Shown here in pieces: positions 16,278 through 24,082 of a stretch of 44,548 nucleotides of DNA. The notes under the pieces were generated by a model. It was not told where the DNA came from, ran no database searches, and was given only the letters and a program-made list of their open reading frames with translations. Source of the stretch: Cyanobacterium sp. T60_A2020_053. GTDB taxonomy: Bacteria; Cyanobacteriota; Cyanobacteriia; Cyanobacteriales; Cyanobacteriaceae. Position 1 is the stretch's first letter; every line of letters begins with the position of its first letter. Both the position numbers and the translations under genes were made by a program. The stretch spans positions 1 to 44,548 of the forward strand of contig JACYMF010000062.1 of NCBI GenBank assembly GCA_015272165.1. Reading direction: 5' to 3'.

Positions 16278-16745
16278 ATGTCATTGAGAGTCCGAATCGC
16301 ACAGGATAAAGCGCCCCTCGTCCTATGCCTGGTCCATAGCCATAACCATCCAGAAGGGGTTTTTTCTACCTATGCCGATCTAATGGCATTTGCCGCCGCC
16401 GTAGGTACAAAATATCACTATCGTCAACCCCTAGAAAGTATAGCGAAAGAGCCTTCTCCCATCAGTTTAGAGGTGTTTATCAGTCGTGGTTATGATTTAT
16501 TAATCAAAATGATCGCTATTACCGAAACCAAAAACCCGCAAATTATTTCTCCCCATTATCCTAACGGCGAAGAAGAAAGGGTAGTGATTTTTGAAGAATA
16601 CGCTAATGGTGGTTTAAGTCAATTATCTGAACAGGTGAAGGGCGCTGTTAGCTATCAAGAACGAATTTTGTTATGGTTAAATCAACATCGTGCCATGAAT
16701 ACTTCAGCCCCAGAAGACTTTGACCTCACTCGCTTTCTTAGTTAA
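16278..16745 (+). CDS. DNA phosphorothioation-associated protein 4-like (dnd_assoc_4 family)
   Basis: A 155-residue protein. The FSTYADLMAFAAAVGTKY segment, the KEPSPISLEVFISRGYDLLI stretch and IFEEYANGGL recall the 'dnd system-associated protein 4' family, small proteins often found beside DNA phosphorothioation (dnd) genes. I recalled the family from motif memory without a search. No dndA-E or dpt gene is in this window, so it is an orphan or acts in a different process. It ends three bases before the EI24 gene and is probably co-transcribed with it. No catalytic residues are evident. Confidence 0.6.
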   Translation: MSLRVRIAQDKAPLVLCLVHSHNHPEGVFSTYADLMAFAAAVGTKYHYRQPLESIAKEPSPISLEVFISRGYDLLIKMIAITETKNPQIISPHYPNGEEERVVIFEEYANGGLSQLSEQVKGAVSYQERILLWLNQHRAMNTSAPEDFDLTRFLS

Positions 16746-16748
16746 ATA

Positions 16749-17555
16749 ATGCTGAAAAATATTATTAGTGGATTTGGCTTTTTGACAGGTTTTTTTTATC
16801 CTTTTCAAGCTCTTAATCTTATTGCTAAAAATAAATCCTTATGGCAATACTTAATTATTCCTATATTAATCAATATTATTATCGGAATAATCACATATTT
16901 ATTAATATTGCAACCTAGCTTAAACTTATGGGAAACTGTAGTTAATAATTTAGTTATTTCCTTGCAAGAATTTATTAAAAACCTTCCTCAGTGGTTAAAT
17001 ATTTTAATTATTATAACTAATTTTATTAGTTCGATTATTAGGGGATTATTATTAATAGTTATGTTTATTGTCATTGGGATTATTATTGCTCAATTTGGAG
17101 GGGTGTTGGGGGCGCCGTGGTATGGTAAACTATCAGAAAAAATCGAAGTTATTAAACGAGGACAATTAGAAATTATTGAAATTGATCCTTTACAAGATAT
17201 AGTTCGAGCTATTTTATTTGAATTAAAGAAAATCTTATTATCTATCATAGTAGGCTTACCCTTATTTTTATTAAATTTTATTCCAGCCGTAGGTAATGTT
17301 ATCTCTGTTTATGGGGGATCAATGTTAACAATTACCATAGTTTGCTTAGATTTTTTAGACGCTACTTTAGAACGAAAAAGATTAAAATTTAGAGAAAAAT
17401 TAACCTTTGTTTTTAAAGAATTTCCCCGTACTTTTGGTTTTGGATTAGCCTGTTTAATTATGATTAGTATTCCTCTATTAAACTTGATTATTGTCCCTAT
17501 GTGTGTGTGCGCTGGAACTTTATTAGTGTGTGATCGACATAGATCGGTTACCTAA
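16749..17555 (+). CDS. EI24 domain-containing membrane protein (CysZ-like)
   Basis: A 268-residue protein with several strongly hydrophobic segments (about 30-55, 80-120, 160-185, 225-260). It opens with GFGFLTGFFYPFQALNLI and has LGAPWYGKLSEKIE in the middle, as in the EI24/CysZ family (PF07264). CysZ imports sulfate in enterobacteria; cyanobacterial members are uncharacterised, so transport is a family-level guess. It starts three bases after the upstream stop, implying co-translation. The codon use is AT-rich like its neighbours. Confidence 0.8.
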   Translation: MLKNIISGFGFLTGFFYPFQALNLIAKNKSLWQYLIIPILINIIIGIITYLLILQPSLNLWETVVNNLVISLQEFIKNLPQWLNILIIITNFISSIIRGLLLIVMFIVIGIIIAQFGGVLGAPWYGKLSEKIEVIKRGQLEIIEIDPLQDIVRAILFELKKILLSIIVGLPLFLLNFIPAVGNVISVYGGSMLTITIVCLDFLDATLERKRLKFREKLTFVFKEFPRTFGFGLACLIMISIPLLNLIIVPMCVCAGTLLVCDRHRSVT

Positions 17556-17617
17556 AGAGGCTTTGCTTAAAAAATAAAATCGAGAGATGAAGGGAAAAGG
17601 TTTTGATTTATTCAAAA

Positions 17618-17769
17618 ATATCAAGTCTGCTCGAGCAATTACAAATTAGTAATATCAACATCTTAGTTCAATTTATTGAACGAGATACTATTGGTTCCGT
17701 GTAATTCATTACACGGTGGGTAAATTGCGCAGATATAGTCTTTAATAACAGATTACCAGAACATGATAT
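17618..17769 (+). repeat. palindromic dispersed repeat, copy B
   Basis: About 152 bp from ATATCAAG to CATGATAT, with internal palindromes TTCAATTTATTGAA and CCGTGTAATTCATTACACGG followed by TGGGTAAATT. It lies upstream of ndk in the opposite orientation to copy C downstream of ndk, and is nearly identical to copy E at 21201. It accounts for most of the 17556-17867 spacer. Confidence 0.88.
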
Positions 17770-17867
17770 AGCTCCTAAATATGGCAGTGCAAAATTAAGA
17801 AATAATCTTAACCATTTTTTGGTAATCTTTTTTAGGTAACAAAATTTAATATAATCAGGAAATACTA

Positions 17868-18317
17868 ATGGAACGTACTTTTTTAATGATTAAACCCGAT
17901 GGTGTACAACGTAACCTCGTGGGAGAAGTAATTAAACGCCTAGAAAATAAAGGTTTTAGCCTTGTAGGTTTAAAATTGATGAGTGTTTCTCGTGAATTAG
18001 CGGAGAAACATTATGATGTTCATAAAGAGCGCCCATTTTTCGGTGATTTAGTAGAATTTATTATTTCTTCTCCTGTGGTAGCAATGGTATGGGAAGGTGA
18101 TGGCGTGGTGGCTTCCGCTCGTAAAATTATTGGTGCTACTAATCCTCTTAGCGCTGAACCGGGTACAATTAGGGGCGATTTTGGTGTTAGTATTGGACGT
18201 AACCTCATTCATGGCTCTGATGCTATTGAAACCGCCCAAAGAGAGATTAGTCTTTGGTTTGGTGATGAAGAGTTGGTAAGCTGGGAAAAATGTCAAAAAT
18301 CTTGGCTTTATGAGTAA
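17868..18317 (+). CDS. ndk: nucleoside diphosphate kinase
   Basis: A 149-residue enzyme of standard length that transfers the gamma-phosphate from ATP to other NDPs via phosphohistidine. H115 lies in the invariant NLIHGSD, and the opening [14 protein letters not shown] carries the nucleotide-contacting residues; [17 protein letters not shown] is also invariant. AGGA (17857-17860) is the ribosome site. A TATAAT (17850-17855) lies too close to the ATG to be a normal -10. The gene is bracketed by inverted copies of the palindromic repeat, and copy C begins at its stop codon. Confidence 0.97.
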   Translation: MERTFLMIKPDGVQRNLVGEVIKRLENKGFSLVGLKLMSVSRELAEKHYDVHKERPFFGDLVEFIISSPVVAMVWEGDGVVASARKIIGATNPLSAEPGTIRGDFGVSIGRNLIHGSDAIETAQREISLWFGDEELVSWEKCQKSWLYE

Positions 18318-18456
18318 CATCAAATTGGGATAATTAGTTACCAATAGATTATCTCTTCGCACTTTACCCACCGTGTAATTAATTACACGGAACCAATGGA
18401 ATTACGTTCAATAAATTGAACTAAGATTAGTATAAGTGATCAAAGGAACTTGATAT
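18317..18456 (-). repeat. palindromic dispersed repeat, copy C
   Basis: About 140 bp, starting at the last base of the ndk stop codon (ACATCAAATTG) and ending AACTTGATAT. It carries CCGTGTAATTAATTACACGG and TTCAATAAATTGAA in the reverse order, so it is inverted relative to copy B. It probably shapes the 3' end of the ndk mRNA. Confidence 0.85.
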
Positions 18457-18475
18457 AACTTTTAACAAGTTGATT

Positions 18476-18509
18476 TTGGGTTGGGTGAAATGAAGCACAA
18501 CCCAATTTT
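18476..18509 (+). terminator. TTGGGTTG hairpin downstream of ndk
   Basis: A perfect 8-bp stem TTGGGTTG / CAACCCAA followed by TTTTG. It is the likely ndk terminator; the symmetric stem could also serve the convergent TPR gene. Confidence 0.55.
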
Positions 18510-18523
18510 GACTTTCCCGAAAG

Positions 18524-18540
18524 ACAGGCAAGATGTCTGT
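18524..18540. repeat. short palindromic repeat, copy 2
   Basis: ACAGGCAAGATGTCTGT followed by TTCACC. It is the same family as 1247-1263 and 38208-38224, with two changed bases. It sits 12 bases after the TPR gene's stop (minus strand). Confidence 0.65.
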
Positions 18541-18551
18541 TTCACCAAAGT

Positions 18552-19739
18552 TTATGGTAATTCGGCTAATTTATTGCGGTAAAAATCCTCTTTATGATTT
18601 AACTGTTGGGCAATTTCCAGCGCCCTCCGCCAATTATTTTTCGCTTCTGAATAATTGCCTTGCTGTTGATAAATTGTACCCATGCGCCCGTAGGTTTCCA
18701 TTAAGCCATAAAAGTTAGCAGATTGTTGTTCAATGATGATTAATTCTCGATAAATTTGTAGAGCAGAATCTAATTTTTCATAGTCTTGATAAAGAATGCC
18801 TAACTGTTTTAGCGCCCCTCCAGCCTGTGCAAATCTCTTGACACTCCATGCTAAATTAAAGGCTTCTTGATAATAAATACCAGCTTCTTGCGGTTGATCG
18901 AGTTTTTTATATTCATCCCCGATGGCAATTTTTTCTAAAATTATGTCATTAAAATTATCTGTTTTTTCGTAGGTTTCAATTAATCTCTTTCGATAAATAA
19001 TAGAGTTTTCGCTACGGAGGAGGGCGCTGTTAATTTGTGAAAGATTTTTTAAATAATTAGTTTGATTAATAAAATCATTTTCTCTCTCCGAAATAGTTAA
19101 TAACTCCTCATAAATAGGTTGAGCATTAAAATAATCAAACTTACTCAAATATAATTCCCCTAAACTGATCAAGTTTTCTTTAACTTTTTCCTGATTTTTC
19201 TTTTCCCTAACTTCGGTTAAAATTTGCTGTTGAATATTTACTGATTTTTCCACATTACCTAAACTTTGATAAGCCTTAAAAAAAATATCTAAATACTGTG
19301 AATTTAACTGATTATCGACAGTATTTTCAGCTTCTAAAATCTGTAACCTTGCCGTTAAATTATTAATCTCCAGCGCCCTCCCCCGTTGCCAAAATAATTG
19401 ACCTAACCTAGTAATTTCTTGAACTTCAGACTGTAAACCAAGAAAACGAGTTAACCTTAATTGACGATACCAAATTTCTACCGCTTGATCTTCATTTCCT
19501 AACGCTAATTGTTCTTCTGCTGACTGATTTAATAATTGTAAATCTGCTTGTAATTGTGCCTTTTCTGCTTCAGTTAAAGGACGATTTTGAGTAGGTAATA
19601 AAACATCTTCAATGTTGTTATTTTTAAGAGGATTTACCTGTTGATTTTCTGCCCAAATAGGATTATTTGTAATACTCAGACTAGCAATAATAACGAAAGA
19701 AAATAAAGCAGTTTTTTTAAACATTTGTAGAATAGCCAA
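18552..19739 (-). CDS. exported TPR-repeat protein
   Basis: A 395-residue protein with a signal peptide (about 1-30: positively charged start, hydrophobic SFVIIASLSI, cleavage probably after PIWA). The mature part is helical with TPR-like units, clearest at ILYQDYEKLDSALQIYREL and MGTIYQQQGNYSEAKNNWRR near the C-terminus. Such proteins act as scaffolds in the periplasm or thylakoid lumen, but the partner is unknown. It is monocistronic; copy D of the palindromic repeat begins four bases before its start codon on the coding side, so that repeat makes up its leader or promoter region. Confidence 0.8.
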   Translation of the reverse strand: MAILQMFKKTALFSFVIIASLSITNNPIWAENQQVNPLKNNNIEDVLLPTQNRPLTEAEKAQLQADLQLLNQSAEEQLALGNEDQAVEIWYRQLRLTRFLGLQSEVQEITRLGQLFWQRGRALEINNLTARLQILEAENTVDNQLNSQYLDIFFKAYQSLGNVEKSVNIQQQILTEVREKKNQEKVKENLISLGELYLSKFDYFNAQPIYEELLTISERENDFINQTNYLKNLSQINSALLRSENSIIYRKRLIETYEKTDNFNDIILEKIAIGDEYKKLDQPQEAGIYYQEAFNLAWSVKRFAQAGGALKQLGILYQDYEKLDSALQIYRELIIIEQQSANFYGLMETYGRMGTIYQQQGNYSEAKNNWRRALEIAQQLNHKEDFYRNKLAELP

Positions 19740-19742
19740 AAT

Positions 19743-19811
19743 AATCTTGGTTCAATTTATTGAACGGGATACTGTTGGTTCCGTGTAATTCATTACACGG
19801 TGGGTAAATTA
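19743..19811 (+). repeat. palindromic dispersed repeat, partial copy D
   Basis: Only the core is present: AATCTTGGTTCAATTTATTG, then CCGTGTAATTCATTACACGG and TGGGTAAATTA. The outer arms with ATATCAAG are missing. It lies between the TPR gene and petL. Confidence 0.85.
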
Positions 19812-19842
19812 TCCCCCTCTTAGGGAAGGGGATAAGCATAAA

Positions 19843-19941
19843 TTAAAGTAATTTTAAAGCGCGAAAACCATAATATAAAGCCACCGCCGTCACAGAAAAA
19901 CCACCAATAATCCCGATATAAGCTACTACACCAGCAGTCAT
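19843..19941 (-). CDS. petL: cytochrome b6f complex subunit PetL
   Basis: A 32-residue protein starting MTAGVVAYIGIIGGF and ending YYGFRALKLL, with a single membrane helix. The VAYIG start and the GLR/GFRxxKxL end are the PetL pattern in cyanobacteria and plastids. PetL stabilises the cytochrome b6f dimer in thylakoids. AAAGGAG lies seven bases before the ATG, an unusually good Shine-Dalgarno for this window, which supports real translation. It is divergent from aroB and too small for most ORF cut-offs. PetM was considered but has a different ending. Confidence 0.82.
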   Translation of the reverse strand: MTAGVVAYIGIIGGFSVTAVALYYGFRALKLL

Positions 19942-20019
19942 GTTAAAACTCCTTTTAATAAATAGATAACCAATACATTGTACAATAGACTGTTAAATTG
20001 ATTCTATTGTGCCATCATC

Positions 20020-21102
20020 ATGTCCTCAATTATTTCCGTAAAATTACCGCAAAATCCTTATAATATCCACATCGCTTCCGGTGGTTTAAGCAATATCGGT
20101 AACTATACCAAACCCCTCAATATTGGTAACAAGATTTTAATTATTTCCAACCCCGAAATATTTGATTACTATGGTGAGACGGTGATGGCATCGCTGGAGG
20201 GCGCTGGATTTACCGTTAATTATCATCTCATTCCGGCAGGAGAAAGCAATAAAACCCTTGATTCTATTAGCAAAATTTATGACACAGCCTTAAATCTGCG
20301 CTTAGAAAGAAACTCTACCATGATGGCACTAGGGGGAGGCGTTATCGGTGATATGACAGGATTCGCCGCAGCCACTTGGTTAAGAGGCATTAACTTTATT
20401 CAGATTCCCACCTCATTACTCGCCATGGTAGATGCTTCCGTAGGCGGAAAAACTGGCGTTAATCATCCCCAAGGCAAAAATTTAATTGGTGCATTTTATC
20501 AACCTAAACTGGTTTTAATCGATCCTGATGTTTTGAAAACATTGCCAGAGCGAGAGTTTAAAGCAGGTATGGCAGAAGTAATTAAATATGGAGTAATTTG
20601 GGATCAAGACCTTTTTCATGCCCTTGAACAAGCGGAAAACCTTAATAGCATGAACTTTTTAAGCCCTAATCTACTTAGCTACATTTTAGAACGATCTTGC
20701 CAAGCGAAAGCTGAAGTAGTCGCACAAGATGAAAGGGAAGGAGGTTTAAGGGCTATTCTCAATTATGGGCATACAGTGGGGCATGGTGTAGAAAGTTTGA
20801 CCCATTATAATACTTATGTTCACGGTGAGGCGGTGGCAATCGGTATGGCAATAGCTGGAAAAATTGCCGTCAAAGCTGGATTATGGCAAGAAGACGAATT
20901 ACAGCGACAAAATGAGTTAATCCTTAAAGCTGGATTACCTATCGCTATTCCTGATAATGTGGATAGGGAAAAATTAATAGATAGTTTGCAATTAGATAAA
21001 AAAGTCAGGGGGGGTAGAGTGCGCTTTATTTTGCCGACTGCTATCGGTAAAGTGATTATTACTGATGAAATTTCCTCTGATTTATTACGGGAATGTTTTT
21101 AG
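20020..21102 (+). CDS. aroB: 3-dehydroquinate synthase
   Basis: A 360-residue enzyme that converts DAHP to 3-dehydroquinate, step two of the shikimate pathway, using NAD+ and a divalent metal. Family motifs are intact: [20 protein letters not shown] (NAD/phosphate binding), [29 protein letters not shown] with the metal-binding glutamate, [12 protein letters not shown] and [10 protein letters not shown] with metal-binding histidines. The length is standard. It is monocistronic, divergent from petL across a 78-bp spacer. Confidence 0.97.
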   Translation: MSSIISVKLPQNPYNIHIASGGLSNIGNYTKPLNIGNKILIISNPEIFDYYGETVMASLEGAGFTVNYHLIPAGESNKTLDSISKIYDTALNLRLERNSTMMALGGGVIGDMTGFAAATWLRGINFIQIPTSLLAMVDASVGGKTGVNHPQGKNLIGAFYQPKLVLIDPDVLKTLPEREFKAGMAEVIKYGVIWDQDLFHALEQAENLNSMNFLSPNLLSYILERSCQAKAEVVAQDEREGGLRAILNYGHTVGHGVESLTHYNTYVHGEAVAIGMAIAGKIAVKAGLWQEDELQRQNELILKAGLPIAIPDNVDREKLIDSLQLDKKVRGGRVRFILPTAIGKVIITDEISSDLLRECF

Positions 21103-21200
21103 TTATTGACAATGGAAAATTTTGCAGGGTGAGGTGAAGGGCAAAGGTGACTAGGTTTCAGGCTTCAGGTTTCAGGTGTAATTTTCAAACCTAATACCTA

Positions 21201-21352
21201 ATATCAAGTTCGCTTGACCACTTACAAATTAGTAATATCAATATCTTAGTTCAATTTATTGAACGAGATACTATTGGTTCCGTGTAATTCATTACACGGT
21301 GGGTAAATTACGAAGATATAATCTTTTGTAACAGATTACCTGAACATGATAT
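21201..21352 (+). repeat. palindromic dispersed repeat, copy E
   Basis: About 152 bp from ATATCAAGTTC to CATGATAT. Over its central 100 bp it is almost identical to copy B, with the same order of TTCAATTTATTGAA and CCGTGTAATTCATTACACGG. It sits in the aroB-Uma2 spacer next to a CAGGTTTCAGG cluster (21155-21180). Confidence 0.9.
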
Positions 21353-21362
21353 AACATCCGAT

Positions 21363-21406
21363 ACCTGACACCGCCCCTAACCAAAATACTTTTTCAGCAA
21401 ACCCTA
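21363..21406 (+). repeat. composite 44-bp repeat, copy 1
   Basis: ACCTGACACC, then CCCCTAACC and AAAATACTTTTTCAGCAAAC followed by CCTA. The same order is found inverted at 30325-30368 with only two or three changes. Confidence 0.7.
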
Positions 21407-21486
21407 TCTAAATCTTTATTGAAACAACTATAAATCTCTGATTTTAGGCTTAAAATAAAAAAAAAGGTTTAAGGAAATAGAGCAAA

Positions 21487-22221
21487 ATGGTAGCACAAGT
21501 ACAAATTTCCACCAATCATGAAGAAGAATTTATCACCAAACCTGATGTTAGTCATTTAATCACAGAGGATGATACACCCGTGGATAATTTTGGTTCAGCA
21601 AAACAACAAAGATTTTTAACCAGCATTCTTTATCATGCTAGAAAAGAAGTAACTTTTTTAGCCGATGCCAATGTTGGTATTTACGCTAGTCTGGGAAAAC
21701 CTCCCATTGTGCCAGATTTTTTCTTGAGTTTGGGAGTTACTACTCCCAAAAATTTGTGGGAAAAAAATCACCGTTGTTATTTGGTGTGGGAATTTGGGAA
21801 AAGCCCCGAAGTTTGCCTCGAAATTGTCTCTAATAAAGTAGGGGGAGAATTAAGCGAAAAATTGAAAATTTATGAATATATGAGGGTGAGTTATTATATA
21901 GTTTATGATCCTCAACAACATTTAAGTAATAAGATTTTAAGAATATTTAAACTCACGGGCATCAATTATCAGGAAACTTCTGATACTTGGTTAGAAGGGG
22001 TTAATTTAGGATTGACTTTGTGGGAGGGAGAATTTGAAAGTTTTAGCGGTGTTTGGTTACGCTGGTGTGATGAAAATGGTAATTTATTGTTAACTGGAGA
22101 TGAATCGGCTCAAAAAGCTACTTTAGAACAAAAAGAACAGCAAGAAAGAGCAGAAAAAGCGGAAAAAGAGTTACAAGAGTTACAAGAGAAACTGCGCCGT
22201 CAAGGTATAAATTTTGAATAG
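21487..22221 (+). CDS. Uma2 family endonuclease-like protein
   Basis: A 244-residue protein of the Uma2 (DUF820) restriction-endonuclease-like fold, greatly expanded in cyanobacteria. The PD-(D/E)XK-type residues appear as VPDFFLSLG (catalytic D), EVCLEIVSNK (E) and the KLKIYEYMRV helix. After about residue 205 there is a coiled coil rich in Q, E and K. The role of Uma2 proteins is unclear; no DNA target or partner can be read here. A second member lies at 36814-37494. Confidence 0.85.
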   Translation: MVAQVQISTNHEEEFITKPDVSHLITEDDTPVDNFGSAKQQRFLTSILYHARKEVTFLADANVGIYASLGKPPIVPDFFLSLGVTTPKNLWEKNHRCYLVWEFGKSPEVCLEIVSNKVGGELSEKLKIYEYMRVSYYIVYDPQQHLSNKILRIFKLTGINYQETSDTWLEGVNLGLTLWEGEFESFSGVWLRWCDENGNLLLTGDESAQKATLEQKEQQERAEKAEKELQELQEKLRRQGINFE

Positions 22222-22468
22222 ATAGGCTTTCTTGAGTAAGTAAAAAATAATCTGGTAACAAAGGGTTAAAACCTCTTGTTTAAATTTAGGTATTTTAGTT
22301 TTTATGAGATCTGAAAAATTAGTTTTATTCTTTTAAAAAAAGTATCTTCAATACTACGACTCATTCCTTATTCTTTATTTCCTAACTCGAGAAAACATCA
22401 GTTATTAATTCATCAACACCAAAAGCGGTAAAATTGATCATCATCAGATGATATTAAAACCAAATAAA
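22222..22468. other. spacer between the Uma2 gene and bciB
   Basis: An imperfect hairpin AACAAAGGGTT / AACCTCTTGTT (22257-22280) may end the Uma2 transcript. The rest is AT-rich and shows nothing identifiable. Confidence 0.4.
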
Positions 22469-23662
22469 ATGACAGCATTAAATAACCATAAAAAAGCTAA
22501 AGCATTAAAACAAGGAAGCCAGCGCCCGGCAAAAGAGTTATGTAGCGAGTGCGGTTTATGCGATACTTATTATATTCACTACGTTAAAGAAGCCTGCGCT
22601 TTCATTAATCAACAGATTGCCGATTTAGAAGAAAAAGCACACGGGCGCAGTCGTAATCTTGACTCGGAAAATGACCTTTATTTTGGTGTGCATCAACAGA
22701 TGATGGGCGCTAAGAAAAAAGAACCTATACCGGGCGCTCAATGGACTGGCATTGTGAGTACCATCGCCTGTGAAATGTTAACGCAGGGGCTAGTAGAAGG
22801 GGTTGTATGCGTTCAAAACAGCGATGAAGATCGTTTTCAACCTAAACCCATAATTGCCACCACTACAGAGGAAATTTTGGGGGCTAAGGTCAATAAACCC
22901 ACTTTATCGCCTAATCTGTCGGTATTAGAACAAATCGAACAGTCAGGGATGAAAAGGTTATTGGTGATTGGCGTGGGTTGTCAAATTCAGGCACTGAGAG
23001 AAGTTGAGGATAAATTAGGTTTAGAAAAATTATATATTCTCGGTACGCCCTGTGTGGATAATGTGACGCGCGCTGGGCTACAAAAATTCTTGGAAACTAC
23101 CAGCAAATCTCCTGACACAGTCATTGCTTACGAATTTATGCAGGATTTTCGGGTACATTTTAAGCATGAAGATGGCAGTGTAGAAAAAGTACCTTTTTTT
23201 GGCTTAAAAACCAATCAATTAAAAGACGTTTTTGCTCCTTCTTGTATGACTTGTTTTGACTATGTTAACTCTCTCGCTGATTTGGTGGTGGGGTATATGG
23301 GAGCGCCCTTCGGGTGGCAATGGATTGTCGTGCGCAACCACACAGGACAGGAGATGTTAGACTTAGTGCAAGATCAGCTAGAAACTCAACCTGTCATGTC
23401 CAAAGGGCAAAGAAAACAAGCCGTTCAAAATAGTATTCCAGCCTATGATCAAGGTGTTACATTACCCATGTGGGCAGCAAAATTAATGGGGGTAGTGATT
23501 GAAAAAGTAGGACCACAGGGATTAGAATATGCGAGATTTTCCATTGATTCCCACTTTACTCGCAATTATCTTTATGTTAAACGAAATTATCCCGAAAAAC
23601 TATCAGCGCACGTCCCCGATTACGCCAAAAAAATAGTTTCTCAATATAAATTGCCTGATTAA
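22469..23662 (+). CDS. bciB: ferredoxin-dependent 3,8-divinyl (proto)chlorophyllide 8-vinyl reductase, BciB type
   Basis: A 397-residue protein of the F420 hydrogenase/dehydrogenase beta-subunit family. The N-terminal cluster ELCSECGLCDTYY and later cysteines GVGCQIQAL, GTPCVD and PSCMTCFDY supply ligands for [4Fe-4S] centres; FAD is the other expected cofactor. In cyanobacteria this family includes the 8-vinyl reductase (Synechocystis Slr1923) that reduces divinyl to monovinyl chlorophyllide; its plant relative is 7-hydroxymethyl chlorophyll a reductase. BciB is the better fit for a cyanobacterium. The ATG at 22469 (MTALNNHKK) is preferred over one seven codons upstream. Confidence 0.85.
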   Translation: MTALNNHKKAKALKQGSQRPAKELCSECGLCDTYYIHYVKEACAFINQQIADLEEKAHGRSRNLDSENDLYFGVHQQMMGAKKKEPIPGAQWTGIVSTIACEMLTQGLVEGVVCVQNSDEDRFQPKPIIATTTEEILGAKVNKPTLSPNLSVLEQIEQSGMKRLLVIGVGCQIQALREVEDKLGLEKLYILGTPCVDNVTRAGLQKFLETTSKSPDTVIAYEFMQDFRVHFKHEDGSVEKVPFFGLKTNQLKDVFAPSCMTCFDYVNSLADLVVGYMGAPFGWQWIVVRNHTGQEMLDLVQDQLETQPVMSKGQRKQAVQNSIPAYDQGVTLPMWAAKLMGVVIEKVGPQGLEYARFSIDSHFTRNYLYVKRNYPEKLSAHVPDYAKKIVSQYKLPD

Positions 23663-23741
23663 CCGACCGGGAAAAATTGAAGAGAGTGAAAATCAAGAGT
23701 AGAATGGAAGTATGGCAAATTTATTATGACTAATTATAATT

Positions 23742-23972
23742 ATGAGTAACGATATATTATCTGACAATCGCAGTGGAGAAAAGGTCGAAATTTCCATGCA
23801 CATTGACGCTGTTTTATTAGAAAAAATTAAACATTTAACCAATGACCCCAGTAAAGTGGTGGAAACCGCCCTCAAAGAATGGCTCAAGGGTGAGAGAAAA
23901 CAAGATGATGAACTAACTCGTAGTCTGCGCCGTAATCCTCCTGTGCCACCACGGGGGGAATGGAATGACTAG
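23742..23972 (+). CDS. small ribbon-helix-helix-like protein
   Basis: A 76-residue protein: a beta-strand VEISMHIDAVLLEKIKHL, then PSKVVETALKEWLKGE, a spacing like CopG/CcdA-type ribbon-helix-helix DNA-binding domains (about 12-50), and a charged tail. It resembles antitoxins, but no toxin gene follows within 100 bases. The function is unknown. The frame is intact and bounded by short spacers; a TAATTAT region just upstream may be the -10. Confidence 0.6.
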   Translation: MSNDILSDNRSGEKVEISMHIDAVLLEKIKHLTNDPSKVVETALKEWLKGERKQDDELTRSLRRNPPVPPRGEWND

Positions 23973-24082
23973 AAAATCATTTAGTTATACGATCAACTAT
24001 ATGCCCATAGTAGCCAACATGAATTAATCTTGATGCTATAGAGGGACTTATCCAGCTCAATAAATAATGATAGTAAATAAAA

